This document shows, in pieces, positions 26,872-36,517 of a DNA stretch of 64,000 bases. The notes below the pieces were generated by a model. The model saw only the letters and a list, made by a program, of their open reading frames with translations, was not told the DNA's origin and ran no database searches. A program made the position numbers and the translations under genes. This DNA comes from UBA1479 sp048263775 (GTDB lineage Bacteria; Pseudomonadota; Alphaproteobacteria; Rhodospirillales; Casp-alpha2): contig JBLXDU010000012.1 of assembly GCA_048263775.1 (NCBI GenBank), positions 62,001-126,000 of the forward strand. The letters run 5' to 3'. The first letter of the stretch is position 1; the number at the start of each line of letters is the position of its first letter.

Positions 26872-27689
26872 CTACCCCTCGCCCCGCACCGCGGCGGCGG
26901 CCTTGGTGAACAGGGTGAAGAAGTTGTCGGTCGTGCGCAGGGCAAGATCGTCCGGGGAAATCCCCTTGAGCTCCGCCACCTTGGCGGCGGTCAAGGCGGT
27001 GAACGCGGGCTCGTTGCGCTTGCCGCGCTGGGGCACCGGGCCAGGAAGGGTGAGTCCGTTTCGACCAGCAGGCGGTCGAGCGGCACGTCCTTGACCGTGT
27101 CACGCAAAGCATCGGCGGTCTTGAAGGTGACGATCCCGGAAATGGAGATGTAGAGCCCCATCTCAACGGCCTTTTCCGCCACTTCGGGCCCTGCGGAAAA
27201 ACAGTGGATCAAGCCCGGAAACGGCCCGCCGTCGCGGTATTCCTCGTCCATCACGCGAAGGGTATCGTCGTCGGCATCGCGGGTATGAACGATCAGCGGC
27301 AGACCGGTCATCCTCGCGGCCCGGATATGGGCGCGGAATTGGGTTTCCTGAATGTCACGGGGGCTGCGTTCGTAATAGAAATCCAGGCCCGTCTCGCCGA
27401 TCCCGACGACCTTGGGATGGGCTGCCAGTTCCGTCAGTTCCCGGGCGCTGGTGACCTTTTCCGTCGCCGCCTGGTGCGGGTGGATGCCGACCGTGCAGAA
27501 GATGTTCGGGAAGCGTTCGGCCACGGCCTTGACCTGGTCAAACTTGGACAGATGGGTCGAGATCGTCACCATATAGGCGACCCCCGCCTCCTCCGCCCGT
27601 GCCACCACGGCATCCAATTCGTCCCCAAAATCCGGGAAATCCAGGTGGCAGTGGCTGTCCACCAGATAGGGTTGCAGGGCACCGTCCAT
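26872..27689 (-). pseudogene. tatD: TatD family metal-dependent hydrolase with a single-base frameshift
   Basis: The frame starting at 27689 matches TatD DNase/hydrolases: DSHCHLDF (H13, H15), GIGETGLDFYY, LPLIVHTRDAD and HCFSAG. After LLVETDSPFLA (near 27042) the frame shifts; the continuing TatD end (VPQRGKRNEPAF, then the C-terminal helix) is read in another frame and stops at 26872. Restoring one G in the GGG run near 27038 (plus strand) joins the two. The protein is therefore probably broken, or the base is a sequencing error. Family members are metal-dependent hydrolases linked to DNA repair or exonuclease activity. It is two bases from metG. Confidence 0.8.
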
Positions 27690-27691
27690 GA

Positions 27692-29248
27692 TTACGCCGC
27701 TCCCTGGGTCTCGTCGTCCTGAAAACGGGGAAACACCCCTTCCGGCTTGGGCAGGGCCGCGCCGGGAGCGAGCGCCACGCCGGGCGCCAGCTGATCCAGC
27801 GCGCGGGCATCCGCCGCCACGGACAGTTGGTCCAGCAGCTTGGCTGAGGTATCAGGCATGAACGGCTGGGTCAGAATGGCGAGACGCCGGATGGTTTCGG
27901 CCAGCACGTACAGCACCGTCGCCATGCGCGCCGGGTCTTCCTTACGCAGCTTCCAGGGGGCCTGATGGTCGACATAGCCGTTGGCGGCACGGATCACGGT
28001 CCAAATGGCCTCCAGCGCCTCGTGGAACGCCTGTCGGTCCAAGGCACCCCGCACCACATCCAGCAACGCCGCCGCGGGATCAAGCAAGGCCTTGTCATCA
28101 TCGGTGAAGTCGCCCGGCGTCGGCACCGTGCCGCCGCAATTCTTGGTAACCATGGACAACACGCGCTGTGCCAGATTGCCATAATCGTTGGCCAACTCGC
28201 CATTCATGCGATTGACCATGGCGGAATGGGAAAAATCGCCGTCGTTGCCGAACGGAACCTCGCGCAGCAGGAAATAGCGCACCTGGTCGAGGCCGTATTT
28301 TTCAACCAGATCAACGGGATCAATGACGTTGCCGACGGATTTTGAAATCTTCTGGCCTTCGTTGGTCCACCAGCCGTGGGCGAACACGCGCTTCGGCGGC
28401 TCCAGCCCCGCCGCCATCAGGAAGGCCGGCCAGTAAACCGCGTGAAAGCGCAGGATGTCCTTGCCGACCATGTGCAGGTCACAGGGCCAATAGGTGGCGA
28501 ATTCCCCCTGCTCGTCCGGGTACCCCAGGGCCGAGATATAGTTGGTCAGGGCGTCGAGCCAGACATAGAAGATGTGCTGATCGTCGCCCGGCACCGGCAC
28601 GCCCCAGTTGAAGGTGGTGCGCGACACGGACAGGTCCTGCAGGCCGCCCTTGACGAAGCTGGTGACCTCATTGCGCCGGCTGGGCGGGGCGATGAAATCC
28701 GGATTGGCGTCGTAGAACGCCAGTAGGCGGTCGCCCCATGCGGACAGGCGGAAGAAATAGCTGGGCTCCTCCACCCATTCGACCTCGGCGCCCGAAGGGG
28801 CGATGCGCGTGCCGTCGGGCCGCTTGGTCAACTCACCCTCACCATAGAACGCCTCGTCACGCACCGCGTACCAGCCGGAATAGCTGCCCAGATAGATTTC
28901 CCCGGCGTCGATCATGCGCTGCCAGATCGCTTGGCAGGCCTTGATGTGGCGGGGTTCCGTCGTGCGGATGAAGTCGTCGTGGCTGAAATTCATGAAATCG
29001 GCCAGGGTGCGGAAATTCTGCGACACCTGATCGGCGAAGGTCTGCGGGTCGATGCCCTTGGCCTGGGCCGATTTTTCCACCTTCTGGCCGTGTTCGTCCG
29101 TGCCCGTCAGGAACTTCACGTCATAACCGTCCAGGCGCTTGAACCGCGCCAGAACGTCACAGGCCAGCGTGGTGTACGCATGGCCGATATGCGGCGCGTC
29201 GTTCACGTAATAGATGGGCGTGGTCAGGTAGTAGGGCGTGGCCGGCAT
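27692..29248 (-). CDS. metG: methionyl-tRNA synthetase
   Basis: The 518-residue class I synthetase has the signature HIGH at 20-23 (APHIGHAYTT) and KISKS at 300-304 (KMSKS variant). DEHGQK lies at 51-56 and the anticodon-binding helical domain occupies about 360-518. No zinc-binding Cys cluster is seen in the connective region, so it is the short MetG form without a C-terminal domain. It charges tRNA-Met for initiation and elongation. ATG 29248 begins directly at the catalytic domain; the open frame upstream is not used. It lies between holB and tatD. Confidence 0.96.
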   Translation of the reverse strand: MPATPYYLTTPIYYVNDAPHIGHAYTTLACDVLARFKRLDGYDVKFLTGTDEHGQKVEKSAQAKGIDPQTFADQVSQNFRTLADFMNFSHDDFIRTTEPRHIKACQAIWQRMIDAGEIYLGSYSGWYAVRDEAFYGEGELTKRPDGTRIAPSGAEVEWVEEPSYFFRLSAWGDRLLAFYDANPDFIAPPSRRNEVTSFVKGGLQDLSVSRTTFNWGVPVPGDDQHIFYVWLDALTNYISALGYPDEQGEFATYWPCDLHMVGKDILRFHAVYWPAFLMAAGLEPPKRVFAHGWWTNEGQKISKSVGNVIDPVDLVEKYGLDQVRYFLLREVPFGNDGDFSHSAMVNRMNGELANDYGNLAQRVLSMVTKNCGGTVPTPGDFTDDDKALLDPAAALLDVVRGALDRQAFHEALEAIWTVIRAANGYVDHQAPWKLRKEDPARMATVLYVLAETIRRLAILTQPFMPDTSAKLLDQLSVAADARALDQLAPGVALAPGAALPKPEGVFPRFQDDETQGAA

Positions 29249-29294
29249 GTGTGGATCCAGTGGCACAGGGTCAAAGGGTGGTGCGTCGTCCGCG

Positions 29295-30446
29295 TTATCG
29301 CCTAACCGCCGCTTCGGCCGTGATGAACGCGTTGAGGACCACCTGCTTGCGGTCCAGGTTGGCGGCGGTCGTCGCGGCAAGCAGGCGCGACACCTTTTCC
29401 CATACCTCCAGCCAGCGATCAAGGCTGGCCATGGCATTGAGCCTGGCCACGGCCTGGGCGTCGATGATGCTCGGCAACGGTCCGCCGCCGGCGGCGATAA
29501 TCAGGCGTTCCAACCACCAACGCAGTGTCTTGGCGAAAGCCGCGAATTCGGCTTCCTTCCCGGCACCGCCCAGACGCCCTGCGAAATCATGTAAATCCTT
29601 GGCCGGAATGCCGTCCGGCAAGCGCGCGAGCAGGCCCGAAACCTCGTCCAGCATGGCCAGCCCCCCCTGCTCCGCCAGGTCTAGGGCATAACCGATGCTG
29701 CCTTCGGCGACTTCGGCCAGACGTGCCGCCTCGGCCGTCCCCAGATCGGGACAGCGCTGGGCGACCAGGCCCGCCACGGCACCCGCCGGCGGCGGCCGCA
29801 GGGTCAGGCGCCGGCAGCGCGAGCGGATGGTCGGCAGCAAACTACCGGGATTGTGCGACACCAGGATAACCAAGGCCTGGGGCGGTGGTTCTTCAAGTAC
29901 TTTCAGAAGCGCATTGGCGGCATTTCGGTTCATGTCGTCAGCGCTATCGATGACGACCACGCGCCAAGCCCCCTCGCCCGCCGTCAGGCTGAGAAAGCCT
30001 TTCACGGCGCGGATGGCGTCGACCGGGATCTGGCCCTTGCGGCGTCCGGTTTTCTCGTCGACCGCGCATTCGATCACCATCAAGTCGGCGTGGCTTCCGG
30101 CCAATGTGCGGTGGAACACGGGATGGGCAGGGTCCAGGTAAAGCCCCTGCCCCTCTCCCCTGGCCCCGGCGGGCGCAGGGGCCGGTTCCGGCGGGGCGTC
30201 GCCGAACAGACCCGGGCCGTCGTTCGTGGGGGCTGCCTTGGCCATGACCGCACCGTGGCTCAGGACATAGCGCGCGAAACGGTGGGCCAAGGTTGCCTTA
30301 CCGATGCCCTTGGGCCCGGTAATCAGCCAGGCATGGGCCAAGCGACCGGCCTCAAGCGCCGTGCGCAGGCTCTCCTCGGCCTCCAAATGCCCGATCAGGT
30401 CCGGATTGGCGCGCGGGTCCAGGTTCGGGGCATCGTCGTCACTCAT
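29295..30446 (-). CDS. holB: DNA polymerase III delta-prime subunit
   Basis: The 383-residue protein is a clamp-loader AAA+ ATPase. It has a Walker A-like GPKGIGKATLA (44-54), VIDSADDMNRNAANALLKVLEEPP as the DEAD-type/sensor region, and a helical collar domain in its C-terminal half. The delta-prime subunit helps load the beta clamp on DNA. In this class the gene follows tmk with overlap, as it does here (four bases, ATGA). Confidence 0.93.
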   Translation of the reverse strand: MSDDDAPNLDPRANPDLIGHLEAEESLRTALEAGRLAHAWLITGPKGIGKATLAHRFARYVLSHGAVMAKAAPTNDGPGLFGDAPPEPAPAPAGARGEGQGLYLDPAHPVFHRTLAGSHADLMVIECAVDEKTGRRKGQIPVDAIRAVKGFLSLTAGEGAWRVVVIDSADDMNRNAANALLKVLEEPPPQALVILVSHNPGSLLPTIRSRCRRLTLRPPPAGAVAGLVAQRCPDLGTAEAARLAEVAEGSIGYALDLAEQGGLAMLDEVSGLLARLPDGIPAKDLHDFAGRLGGAGKEAEFAAFAKTLRWWLERLIIAAGGGPLPSIIDAQAVARLNAMASLDRWLEVWEKVSRLLAATTAANLDRKQVVLNAFITAEAAVRR

Positions 30447-31093
30447 CGGCCCGCGGCTTTCAGGTCGGCGCCAAGGCGATGCGACACGGCGGCGCAGATT
30501 TCCCGCTGCACATCATCGACGGTGCCGGTGGCATCGACCACGGCACAGCGTCCGGGTTCCGCCTCGGCAATGGCCAGGAAGGTATCGCGGATGCGGGTGT
30601 GGAAGCCCAGGTCCATGCGCTCGTATCGGTCCTCGGCCCCGGCACGGCCGAAGGCGCGGGCCAGACCTTCCTCCACCGGTATATCCAGGATCAGGGTCAA
30701 ATCCGGCTGAAAATCGCCCAGGATGTCTTCCTTGAGGGCCTGAATGCGTTGTAACCCCAGGCCGTGCCCGCCGCCCTGATAGGCCAGCGTGGAATCGGTG
30801 AACCGGTCGCATAGCACCCAGGCGCCGCTTTCCAGCGCCGGCAGGATCGATTTCTCGACGTGGTCAACCCGGGCCGCGAAATGCAGCAGCACCTCAGCCA
30901 CGGGCGGCCAGCGATCAATCGTGCCACGAACCAGCAGATTACGAATGTCCTCCGCGCCCGGCGTGCCGCCGGGCTCCCGCGTGGTCAGGACTTCGATACC
31001 CGCGTCCTCCAAGACTTTGGCCAACAGGCCAAGTTGGGTCGACTTGCCGCCGCCCTCGCCGCCTTCGAATGTAATGAACTTGCCCGTCGTCAC
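30443..31093 (-). CDS. tmk: thymidylate kinase
   Basis: The 216-residue P-loop kinase has FEGGEGGGKSTQ (9-20), TREPGGTPGAEDIRNLL, CDRFTDSTLAYQG with the DR motif, and the lid region. It phosphorylates dTMP to dTDP for DNA synthesis. The stop overlaps the holB start by four bases, so the genes are translationally coupled; dacD lies 81 bases upstream on the same strand. Confidence 0.96.
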   Translation of the reverse strand: MTTGKFITFEGGEGGGKSTQLGLLAKVLEDAGIEVLTTREPGGTPGAEDIRNLLVRGTIDRWPPVAEVLLHFAARVDHVEKSILPALESGAWVLCDRFTDSTLAYQGGGHGLGLQRIQALKEDILGDFQPDLTLILDIPVEEGLARAFGRAGAEDRYERMDLGFHTRIRDTFLAIAEAEPGRCAVVDATGTVDDVQREICAAVSHRLGADLKAAGR

Positions 31094-31174
31094 CGGCCGG
31101 CACCCCGAATATCCTGGTTATCGCGCGTTCCGTGCATGTTTGCGGTCAGTTGCCGCATCCCTGGCCGGGCGGCG

Positions 31175-32365
31175 CTAACCGGAAACACCCAGGATGATAG
31201 ACCGGAGAGCGCTCATCACCCTACCGAAAAGGCCCAAGCGTTCGGCGCCGTCACCGGCCAGAAGCGGGACTTTGATCGCTTCGCGCTCGGGGAAGGTCAG
31301 GGTCAGGATGCCAAGCTTGTCACCCGCCTTTACCGGGGCCGGCACGGGCGTTTGGTATTCGACGGTCACCTTCATGCCCGCGCGTTCCTTGCGCGGCAGG
31401 GTCAGCAGCATTTCGTCGGTGACGATCAGCGGCACCTGCGCCTTGTTGCCGAGCCAGATATCGACCTTGGCGACTTCCTCGCCGGCCTTGAACAGGGCGT
31501 AATTCTTGAACTCGCGGAAGCCCCATTCGAGAAGCCGTTGCGGCTCCTCGCGCCGGGCGCGCTTGTTGGGCAGACCGTTGACGACCAGGATCAGTCGCCG
31601 GCCAAGGCGTTCAGCCGAGGCGGTCAGACCATATCCGGCGTTTTCCGTATGCCCCGTCTTCAGCCCGTCGACACCAATACCCTTACCCAGAAGTTCGTTA
31701 CGGTTGTGCTGAGTGTGGTTGTTGTAGGTGAATTTGCGTTCCGAGTAATAGTGGTAGAATTCGGGAAAATCCTTGATCGTCCGCTTGGCCAGGGTCGCCA
31801 GATCGCGCGCCGTCATGCGGTGTTCCGGATGAGGCCAGCCCGATGCGTTACGAAAGGTGCTGTTCGTGAGCCCGATTTCTCGGGCCTTTTCGGTCATCAT
31901 CTCGGCAAAGGCATCCTCGCTGCCGGCCAAGGCCTCGGCGACGACGACACAGGCATCGTTACCCGACTGAACGATAATGCCCTGTAGCAGGTCTTCGACG
32001 CGGACCCGCTGACGCGGCTCCAGGAACATGGTCGACCCGCCCGAGGCCCAATTGCCCTTACGCCAGGCGTTCTCACTGACCACGAATTCCTCGTCGAGGG
32101 AAAGGCTGCCCTCCTTCAGGCGTTCGAACACCATGTAGACCGTCATCAGCTTGCTCATGGACGCCGGCGGCATCAGGGCGTCCGCGTCCTTTTCGAACAG
32201 CACGGCGCCGGTCTGATTATCGATCAGGATGGCCTCGCGGGCGACGGTGTCCATGGCCGCAGCCAACGGCGCGCCAAACATCATGGTGGCGATCATCACG
32301 GCACCCGCTGCGAGACGGCGCAGATGCGGAACGGAATGGGATACGGAATTCAATGTCGTCATCAT
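31175..32365 (-). CDS. dacD: D-alanyl-D-alanine carboxypeptidase (PBP5/6 family)
   Basis: The 396-residue protein has an N-terminal signal peptide (about 1-37, LAAAM) and the three active-site motifs of low-mass penicillin-binding proteins: S69xxK72 in PASMSKLM, SGN in VQSGNDACV, and KTG in DGLKTGHTE. It trims the terminal D-Ala from peptidoglycan stem peptides in the periplasm. The C-terminal domain (about 290-396) is the stalk found in PBP5/6. Two adjacent ATG codons could start it. It lies between rlpA and tmk. Confidence 0.92.
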   Translation of the reverse strand: MMTTLNSVSHSVPHLRRLAAGAVMIATMMFGAPLAAAMDTVAREAILIDNQTGAVLFEKDADALMPPASMSKLMTVYMVFERLKEGSLSLDEEFVVSENAWRKGNWASGGSTMFLEPRQRVRVEDLLQGIIVQSGNDACVVVAEALAGSEDAFAEMMTEKAREIGLTNSTFRNASGWPHPEHRMTARDLATLAKRTIKDFPEFYHYYSERKFTYNNHTQHNRNELLGKGIGVDGLKTGHTENAGYGLTASAERLGRRLILVVNGLPNKRARREEPQRLLEWGFREFKNYALFKAGEEVAKVDIWLGNKAQVPLIVTDEMLLTLPRKERAGMKVTVEYQTPVPAPVKAGDKLGILTLTFPEREAIKVPLLAGDGAERLGLFGRVMSALRSIILGVSG

Positions 32366-32479
32366 ACTTCGCGCCCGCTACTTAAAGGCGCGTCCTTCTG
32401 GTTCCTTGTAACGCCCGGGACCGGGCGTCTGGGACAATCTTAGGACCGACCACGCCATGGAAATGGGGCGGAAATGGGG

Positions 32480-33466
32480 TCAGGACCCCGCCCCTTTGCC
32501 GTCGACGATGATCCGTGCCCCTGGATAACCGATGGCCTGGAGTTGCTCAAGGGCGCGGTCGGCATCCTCGACCGTGGCCAGAGGACCGACCCGGACACGA
32601 TAGAAATCCTTGTTGTCGATCAGGACATGGGAAATCGTCGCCGGCGACACCCGGTTGACCATGATCTGGGTCCGCATGGCGTTCTGGTAATTGGTGAAGG
32701 CCCCCGCCTGAACGAAGATGTTGGTCGGCCCGACGGCGACGGTGGTGACTTCCGGTTCCGCCGGCGGGGCGGGTTGCACTTCGTCAGCGGCGGCGGCTTG
32801 GCTGCTCGGCGCCGATGCGGGTGGCTGGCTGGACGGCTGGGGGGCGGCCTGAGCACCCGGCGGCGGCGGCAGAGATTCGGCGCTGACCGAGGCCTTCGGC
32901 ATCTTGTCCACCTGAATGGGACTGCCGTGTTCAGCAATTGAGTCTTGGCCGAGAATCTGCGCCTTCAGGGCTTGCGAGCGTTCGGCCAGAATCTGCACCC
33001 GGACCCGCGCCGTGCCCTGATCCTTGAACCCCAGCAATTGCGCGCCGCGGCGAGAGACATCGATAATGCGGCCTTTGGCGAAGGGCCCCCGGTCATTGAC
33101 CCGAAGCACGATGGAACGCCCGTTTTCCAGGTTGACGACCCGCACGAAGGACGGCAGCGGCAGCGTGCGGTGCGCCGCCGTCAGGTCATTCATGTCGTAG
33201 GTTTCACCGTTGGCCGTGTCCTTGCCGTGGAAATCACTGCCGTACCAGGAAGCAATCCCGGTTTCGTCATAGTCCCATTCCTCGGCCGGATAATACCAGG
33301 TGCCGGAAATCTGATAGGGATTGCCGATCTTGTAATGGCCCGTTGTTCCCGCCGCCCCCTGAAGGCGCTTGGTGCCGGAAATCAGGAATTGGGTTTCGGC
33401 GCAACCGCTGACCAGTATGGCCAATCCCAACAAGATCAGCCAGTTAACCTTAATACGCCCAGCCAT
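32480..33466 (-). CDS. rlpA: septal ring lytic transglycosylase RlpA, lipoprotein
   Basis: The 328-residue protein has a lipobox LVSGC (C22), a double-psi beta-barrel domain (about 65-165, GIASWYGSDFHGK...RVNDRGPF), a Pro/Ala-rich linker (about 195-240) and a C-terminal SPOR domain (about 250-325). SPOR binds denuded glycan at the division septum and the barrel domain cleaves glycan strands. The linkage to dacD and mltB fits a cell-wall and division cluster. Confidence 0.93.
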   Translation of the reverse strand: MAGRIKVNWLILLGLAILVSGCAETQFLISGTKRLQGAAGTTGHYKIGNPYQISGTWYYPAEEWDYDETGIASWYGSDFHGKDTANGETYDMNDLTAAHRTLPLPSFVRVVNLENGRSIVLRVNDRGPFAKGRIIDVSRRGAQLLGFKDQGTARVRVQILAERSQALKAQILGQDSIAEHGSPIQVDKMPKASVSAESLPPPPGAQAAPQPSSQPPASAPSSQAAAADEVQPAPPAEPEVTTVAVGPTNIFVQAGAFTNYQNAMRTQIMVNRVSPATISHVLIDNKDFYRVRVGPLATVEDADRALEQLQAIGYPGARIIVDGKGAGS

Positions 33467-33563
33467 GGCGCCGCCCCCTGAATACGAAAATGTAGTAGAA
33501 AATTTACGGAAACCAGCCTTTATTTAGTGTAGTCGAGTCTGCTCCGCCCGGCAACCACGGGCA

Positions 33564-34802
33564 TTACCCACCATTGCCGCGCAGATGATCAAGCAATCGG
33601 GAGTCCGGATAACCGTCCGGCGCCAGGCCTTCCCGCCCCTGATACGCCTTGATCGCGCGCCGTGTTTTGGCCCCGGCGATACCGTCCTGGCCCCCAGCGT
33701 CGAACCCCTTTTCCGCCAACAAGCGCTGAATCTCGCGCATGTCGGAGCGGGATAATGCTTTGTCATTACTCGGTTTTTTTGCCGCAAGCGGTCCCTTTCC
33801 GATCAATCGGTCCGCAAGATGACCGACCGCCAGGGCATAGAGGATCGAGCGGTTCCAGATGAGAATGGTTTCATAATTGCCGTAGACCAGAAAGGCTGGG
33901 CCGTCCGCCCCCGCAGGCAGCACAAGGGCCGCATCGATGTCCGCCGCCGGCAGATCGCGGCCATCGGCGCGACGCACCCCTCTCGCTTGCCAGTCCTTTA
34001 ATTTCAATTTCTTATCAAGACCGCTTAAAGCAAAATCGAAACCTTTCGGCAGGCGCACCTCGCGCCCCCAGGTCTCGTCCCGACGCCATCCCGATTTCGA
34101 CAGGAAATGCGCCGACGAGGCAAACACATCCGGCAGGGAGCGCCACAAATCGCGACGCCCGTCGCCGTCGAAGTCGATCGCATAAGCACGGTAGGTCGAG
34201 GGAATGAACTGAGTGTTGCCCATGGCCCCGGCCCAGGATGCCTTTACATCCGCCGGGATGTCGCCGCGGTCGATGATCTCCAGGGCCGCCATAAGCTGCT
34301 CGGAAAAGAACTTGGAGCGCCGGGGATCGAACGCCAGGGTCGCCAAGGACCCGATCAGCGGAAAGGTTCCCGTGTAGTCGCCGAAGTTGCTTTCCAGCCC
34401 CCAGAAGGCGACCAGAAACCGGGGCGGCACGCCGTATTTTGCCTCTACCTTGTTCAACAACGCAGCATGGGTCTTCAACAGCTCACGGCCACGGGCGATC
34501 CGCTTGTCGGAAATCGTCTTTTCGTAATACTGCCAGAAGGTCATGGTGAATTCGGGCTGACGGCGGTCCAGCTCGATGACCCGGGTGATGTAAGATGCTC
34601 CCGCCAGGGCCCGGTCCAGGGTCGCGGTGGAAATGCCCCGTGCGGCTGCGGTTTTTTTGAAGGAATCGAGCCAAGCCTGGAATTCGGCGGCGCTCGGCGG
34701 GGTTACGGGTTCAACTGAGGCAGAAGCCGGCCGAATGCCAAGGCTTCCAAGCCAAAGAGCGCACAACACCAACACCGCGAGCCATATTGAACGTCTCTGC
34801 AT
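33564..34802 (-). CDS. mltB: lytic murein transglycosylase MltB, with peptidoglycan-binding domain
   Basis: The 412-residue protein has a signal peptide (about 1-29), a lysozyme-like MltB domain (about 35-330) and a C-terminal PG_binding_1 domain (about 350-410, LLAEKGFDAGGQDGIAG). The catalytic Glu is E137 in FWGLESNFGDYTG, with the typical GAMGNTQFIPSTY motif later. It cleaves glycan to anhydromuropeptides in the periplasm. ATG 34802 fits the signal peptide; a longer open frame upstream is not used. It is 97 bases upstream of rlpA. Confidence 0.93.
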   Translation of the reverse strand: MQRRSIWLAVLVLCALWLGSLGIRPASASVEPVTPPSAAEFQAWLDSFKKTAAARGISTATLDRALAGASYITRVIELDRRQPEFTMTFWQYYEKTISDKRIARGRELLKTHAALLNKVEAKYGVPPRFLVAFWGLESNFGDYTGTFPLIGSLATLAFDPRRSKFFSEQLMAALEIIDRGDIPADVKASWAGAMGNTQFIPSTYRAYAIDFDGDGRRDLWRSLPDVFASSAHFLSKSGWRRDETWGREVRLPKGFDFALSGLDKKLKLKDWQARGVRRADGRDLPAADIDAALVLPAGADGPAFLVYGNYETILIWNRSILYALAVGHLADRLIGKGPLAAKKPSNDKALSRSDMREIQRLLAEKGFDAGGQDGIAGAKTRRAIKAYQGREGLAPDGYPDSRLLDHLRGNGG

Positions 34803-34929
34803 GATCCTCGATACCCTGCCCGATCGATGGCGGTTGCCTCGTCTGGGCCATGGAGGCCTTGTGCCATAGGGATTTGGCCGCCGCAAGGTCCGGCGCGTTG
34901 CCGGGTCCGCCCCGGTGGGCGGTTTCCTC

Positions 34930-35721
34930 TCAGGGAGCCGGGTACAGGGTGTCGCTGCGCCCCAGAACATAGGCCACGGCCATGCCCAGGAATTCATGCA
35001 CGGCGGCATCCAGCATGGATTGCCCACCCAGGTTTTCCAGGCTCAGCGTCCAGCCCCTGGCCGGCAAGGTAATGTAATCGACGGGATAGGGAATAACCGG
35101 CCAGCCTTGCTTGCGGAACAGGCCGACGGCGCGCGGCATATGGCGAGCGGAGGTAATCATCACCCAAGGTCGATCCGCTTCGACCGTCACCAGTTTCCTA
35201 CTGAACACCACGTTTTCCATGGTGTTGCGTGATTCCGCTTCGACAATCACCCGCGACATATCAAGGTTGAGCAAATCGGCCAGATCCTTGAAATAGTGCC
35301 CTTCCTTGGCATCCTGGGCGAACAGGCTGCCCGCCCCGCCCGTGAACACCAGCGGCACGCCCGGCCGGGTATCGCCCAACATGGCGAAGAACAACAACCG
35401 TTCCATGCTGCTGTCGACGGCGATCTGACCCCGTTCACGGGAAATCACTGGATTGATGGAGCCCCCAAGCACGATGATCCCGCCGATCTTTTCCGGCAAC
35501 TCCGTTTGCTTTGGAAAGCGTTCCTCCAGATCCCGGATCATCATCTCTCCGACCGGAATCACGGTGACCGCCCAAAGTGTCAGGATGCTCACCCCGAACA
35601 ACATCAGACCGGCACGGCGGAACCTGGTCAGGACAAGAATAAAACCGACCGTCATGCCAAGGAACATGACCATCGACGGCTTCAACAGAAACCACATGAC
35701 TTTGGACAGGATGAAATACAT
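34930..35721 (-). CDS. YdcF/ElyC-like DUF218 family membrane protein
   Basis: The 263-residue protein has two N-terminal membrane helices (about 8-30, 38-58) and a DUF218 domain. IVLGGSINPVISRERG (about 83-98) and a late AESRNT...VTSARHMPRA pattern match the YdcF/ElyC family, which is linked to envelope integrity or peptidoglycan precursor handling. It is 127 bases upstream of mltB, on the same strand, fitting the cell-wall theme of this cluster. Substrate unknown. Confidence 0.85.
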   Translation of the reverse strand: MYFILSKVMWFLLKPSMVMFLGMTVGFILVLTRFRRAGLMLFGVSILTLWAVTVIPVGEMMIRDLEERFPKQTELPEKIGGIIVLGGSINPVISRERGQIAVDSSMERLLFFAMLGDTRPGVPLVFTGGAGSLFAQDAKEGHYFKDLADLLNLDMSRVIVEAESRNTMENVVFSRKLVTVEADRPWVMITSARHMPRAVGLFRKQGWPVIPYPVDYITLPARGWTLSLENLGGQSMLDAAVHEFLGMAVAYVLGRSDTLYPAP

Positions 35722-35820
35722 GGCCGGGCTTGTACCTCAAGCCCGGATGAAGCGCACGCAAATCCACGCAACACGGATGATGTCGCGTTATCTCCGGACG
35801 ATCCTGCAAGGACCTGGCAT

Positions 35821-35841
35821 TAAAAAAAGCCCCAAAGGGCC
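35821..35841 (-). terminator. weak rho-independent terminator after the 104-residue gene
   Basis: On the minus strand GCCC-TTTG-GGGC is followed by TTTTTTT (plus-strand A run 35822-35828). The stem is only four or five pairs long, but the T run is strong. It lies between the stop at 35875 and the YdcF-like start at 35721. Confidence 0.45.
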
Positions 35842-35874
35842 AAGCAACACGACGACGCGAAAGGCGCTCGAACC

Positions 35875-36189
35875 CTAGACCTGGATATCGACCTTATTGC
35901 CATTGTTGGCGGAGAAATCAGGGGATTTGAATTCGCTGTCGGCACCGCCGCCGGACGGACGGTCATCTTCGGCGGAATGGTGGGAATTCTTATTTTCGAG
36001 GATGGCATCAACGGCAGCGTTGCGGTTGCGATTTTCCTCGGCCGTCCGAACAACGGCTGCGGTCGCATCTTCACGCCGATCGGAAATTTGTTCTGCCGCG
36101 CGCTCAAAAACGACTTGCCGCACCACCGCCAAATTAAGGGCGGTGAGGGCTGCGCTTACTCCCGGCGCTTTCTGTGCCGAACCGATCAT
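35875..36189 (-). CDS. small conserved-looking hypothetical protein
   Basis: The 104-residue soluble protein has a helical N-terminal half (MIGSAQKAPGVSAALTALNL, RQVVFERAAEQI) and a polar, acidic, low-complexity tail rich in Asn, Asp and Ser. AGAAGGGA precedes the ATG at good distance and a hairpin with a T run follows. No domain is recognised. The 328 bases upstream of it (to 36517) are AT-rich in their first half and carry a CRP-like site. Confidence 0.55.
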   Translation of the reverse strand: MIGSAQKAPGVSAALTALNLAVVRQVVFERAAEQISDRREDATAAVVRTAEENRNRNAAVDAILENKNSHHSAEDDRPSGGGADSEFKSPDFSANNGNKVDIQV

Positions 36190-36422
36190 TGTCAGGCGGT
36201 CCCTTCTGAACCTACACGTCGCGTGATCAAATCATCTCACACGAATTACATTCGTATACTATCAAGACCGGGCATAAACGGCAACCCCCTCTTGACAATT
36301 TTTTCATTTTATGGAGCAGGGCTGATTTCCGCCATTTTGGCGCGTCGGCACGAATAAAAATTGCCGTTAATTGGACCCTGACAACAACCTGACAGCGCTA
36401 TTTCGGTCTTTTTTTTGGGGTT

Positions 36423-36438
36423 TGTGACTCCGGTCACT
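36423..36438 (+). promoter_or_regulatory. CRP/FNR-like palindrome
   Basis: TGTGA-CTCCGG-TCACT matches the CRP consensus TGTGA-N6-TCACA at nine of ten positions. It sits 80 bases ahead of the 32-residue reading frame at 36518. It could alternatively serve the minus-strand gene, but is further from it. Confidence 0.45.
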
Positions 36439-36517
36439 GCCGCACAAAGGCGCATTAGCAAGAATGCATGCAGCAGAGCTTAAGATGGACGGGCATGCCT
36501 GGACAGGAGGTTTCACA

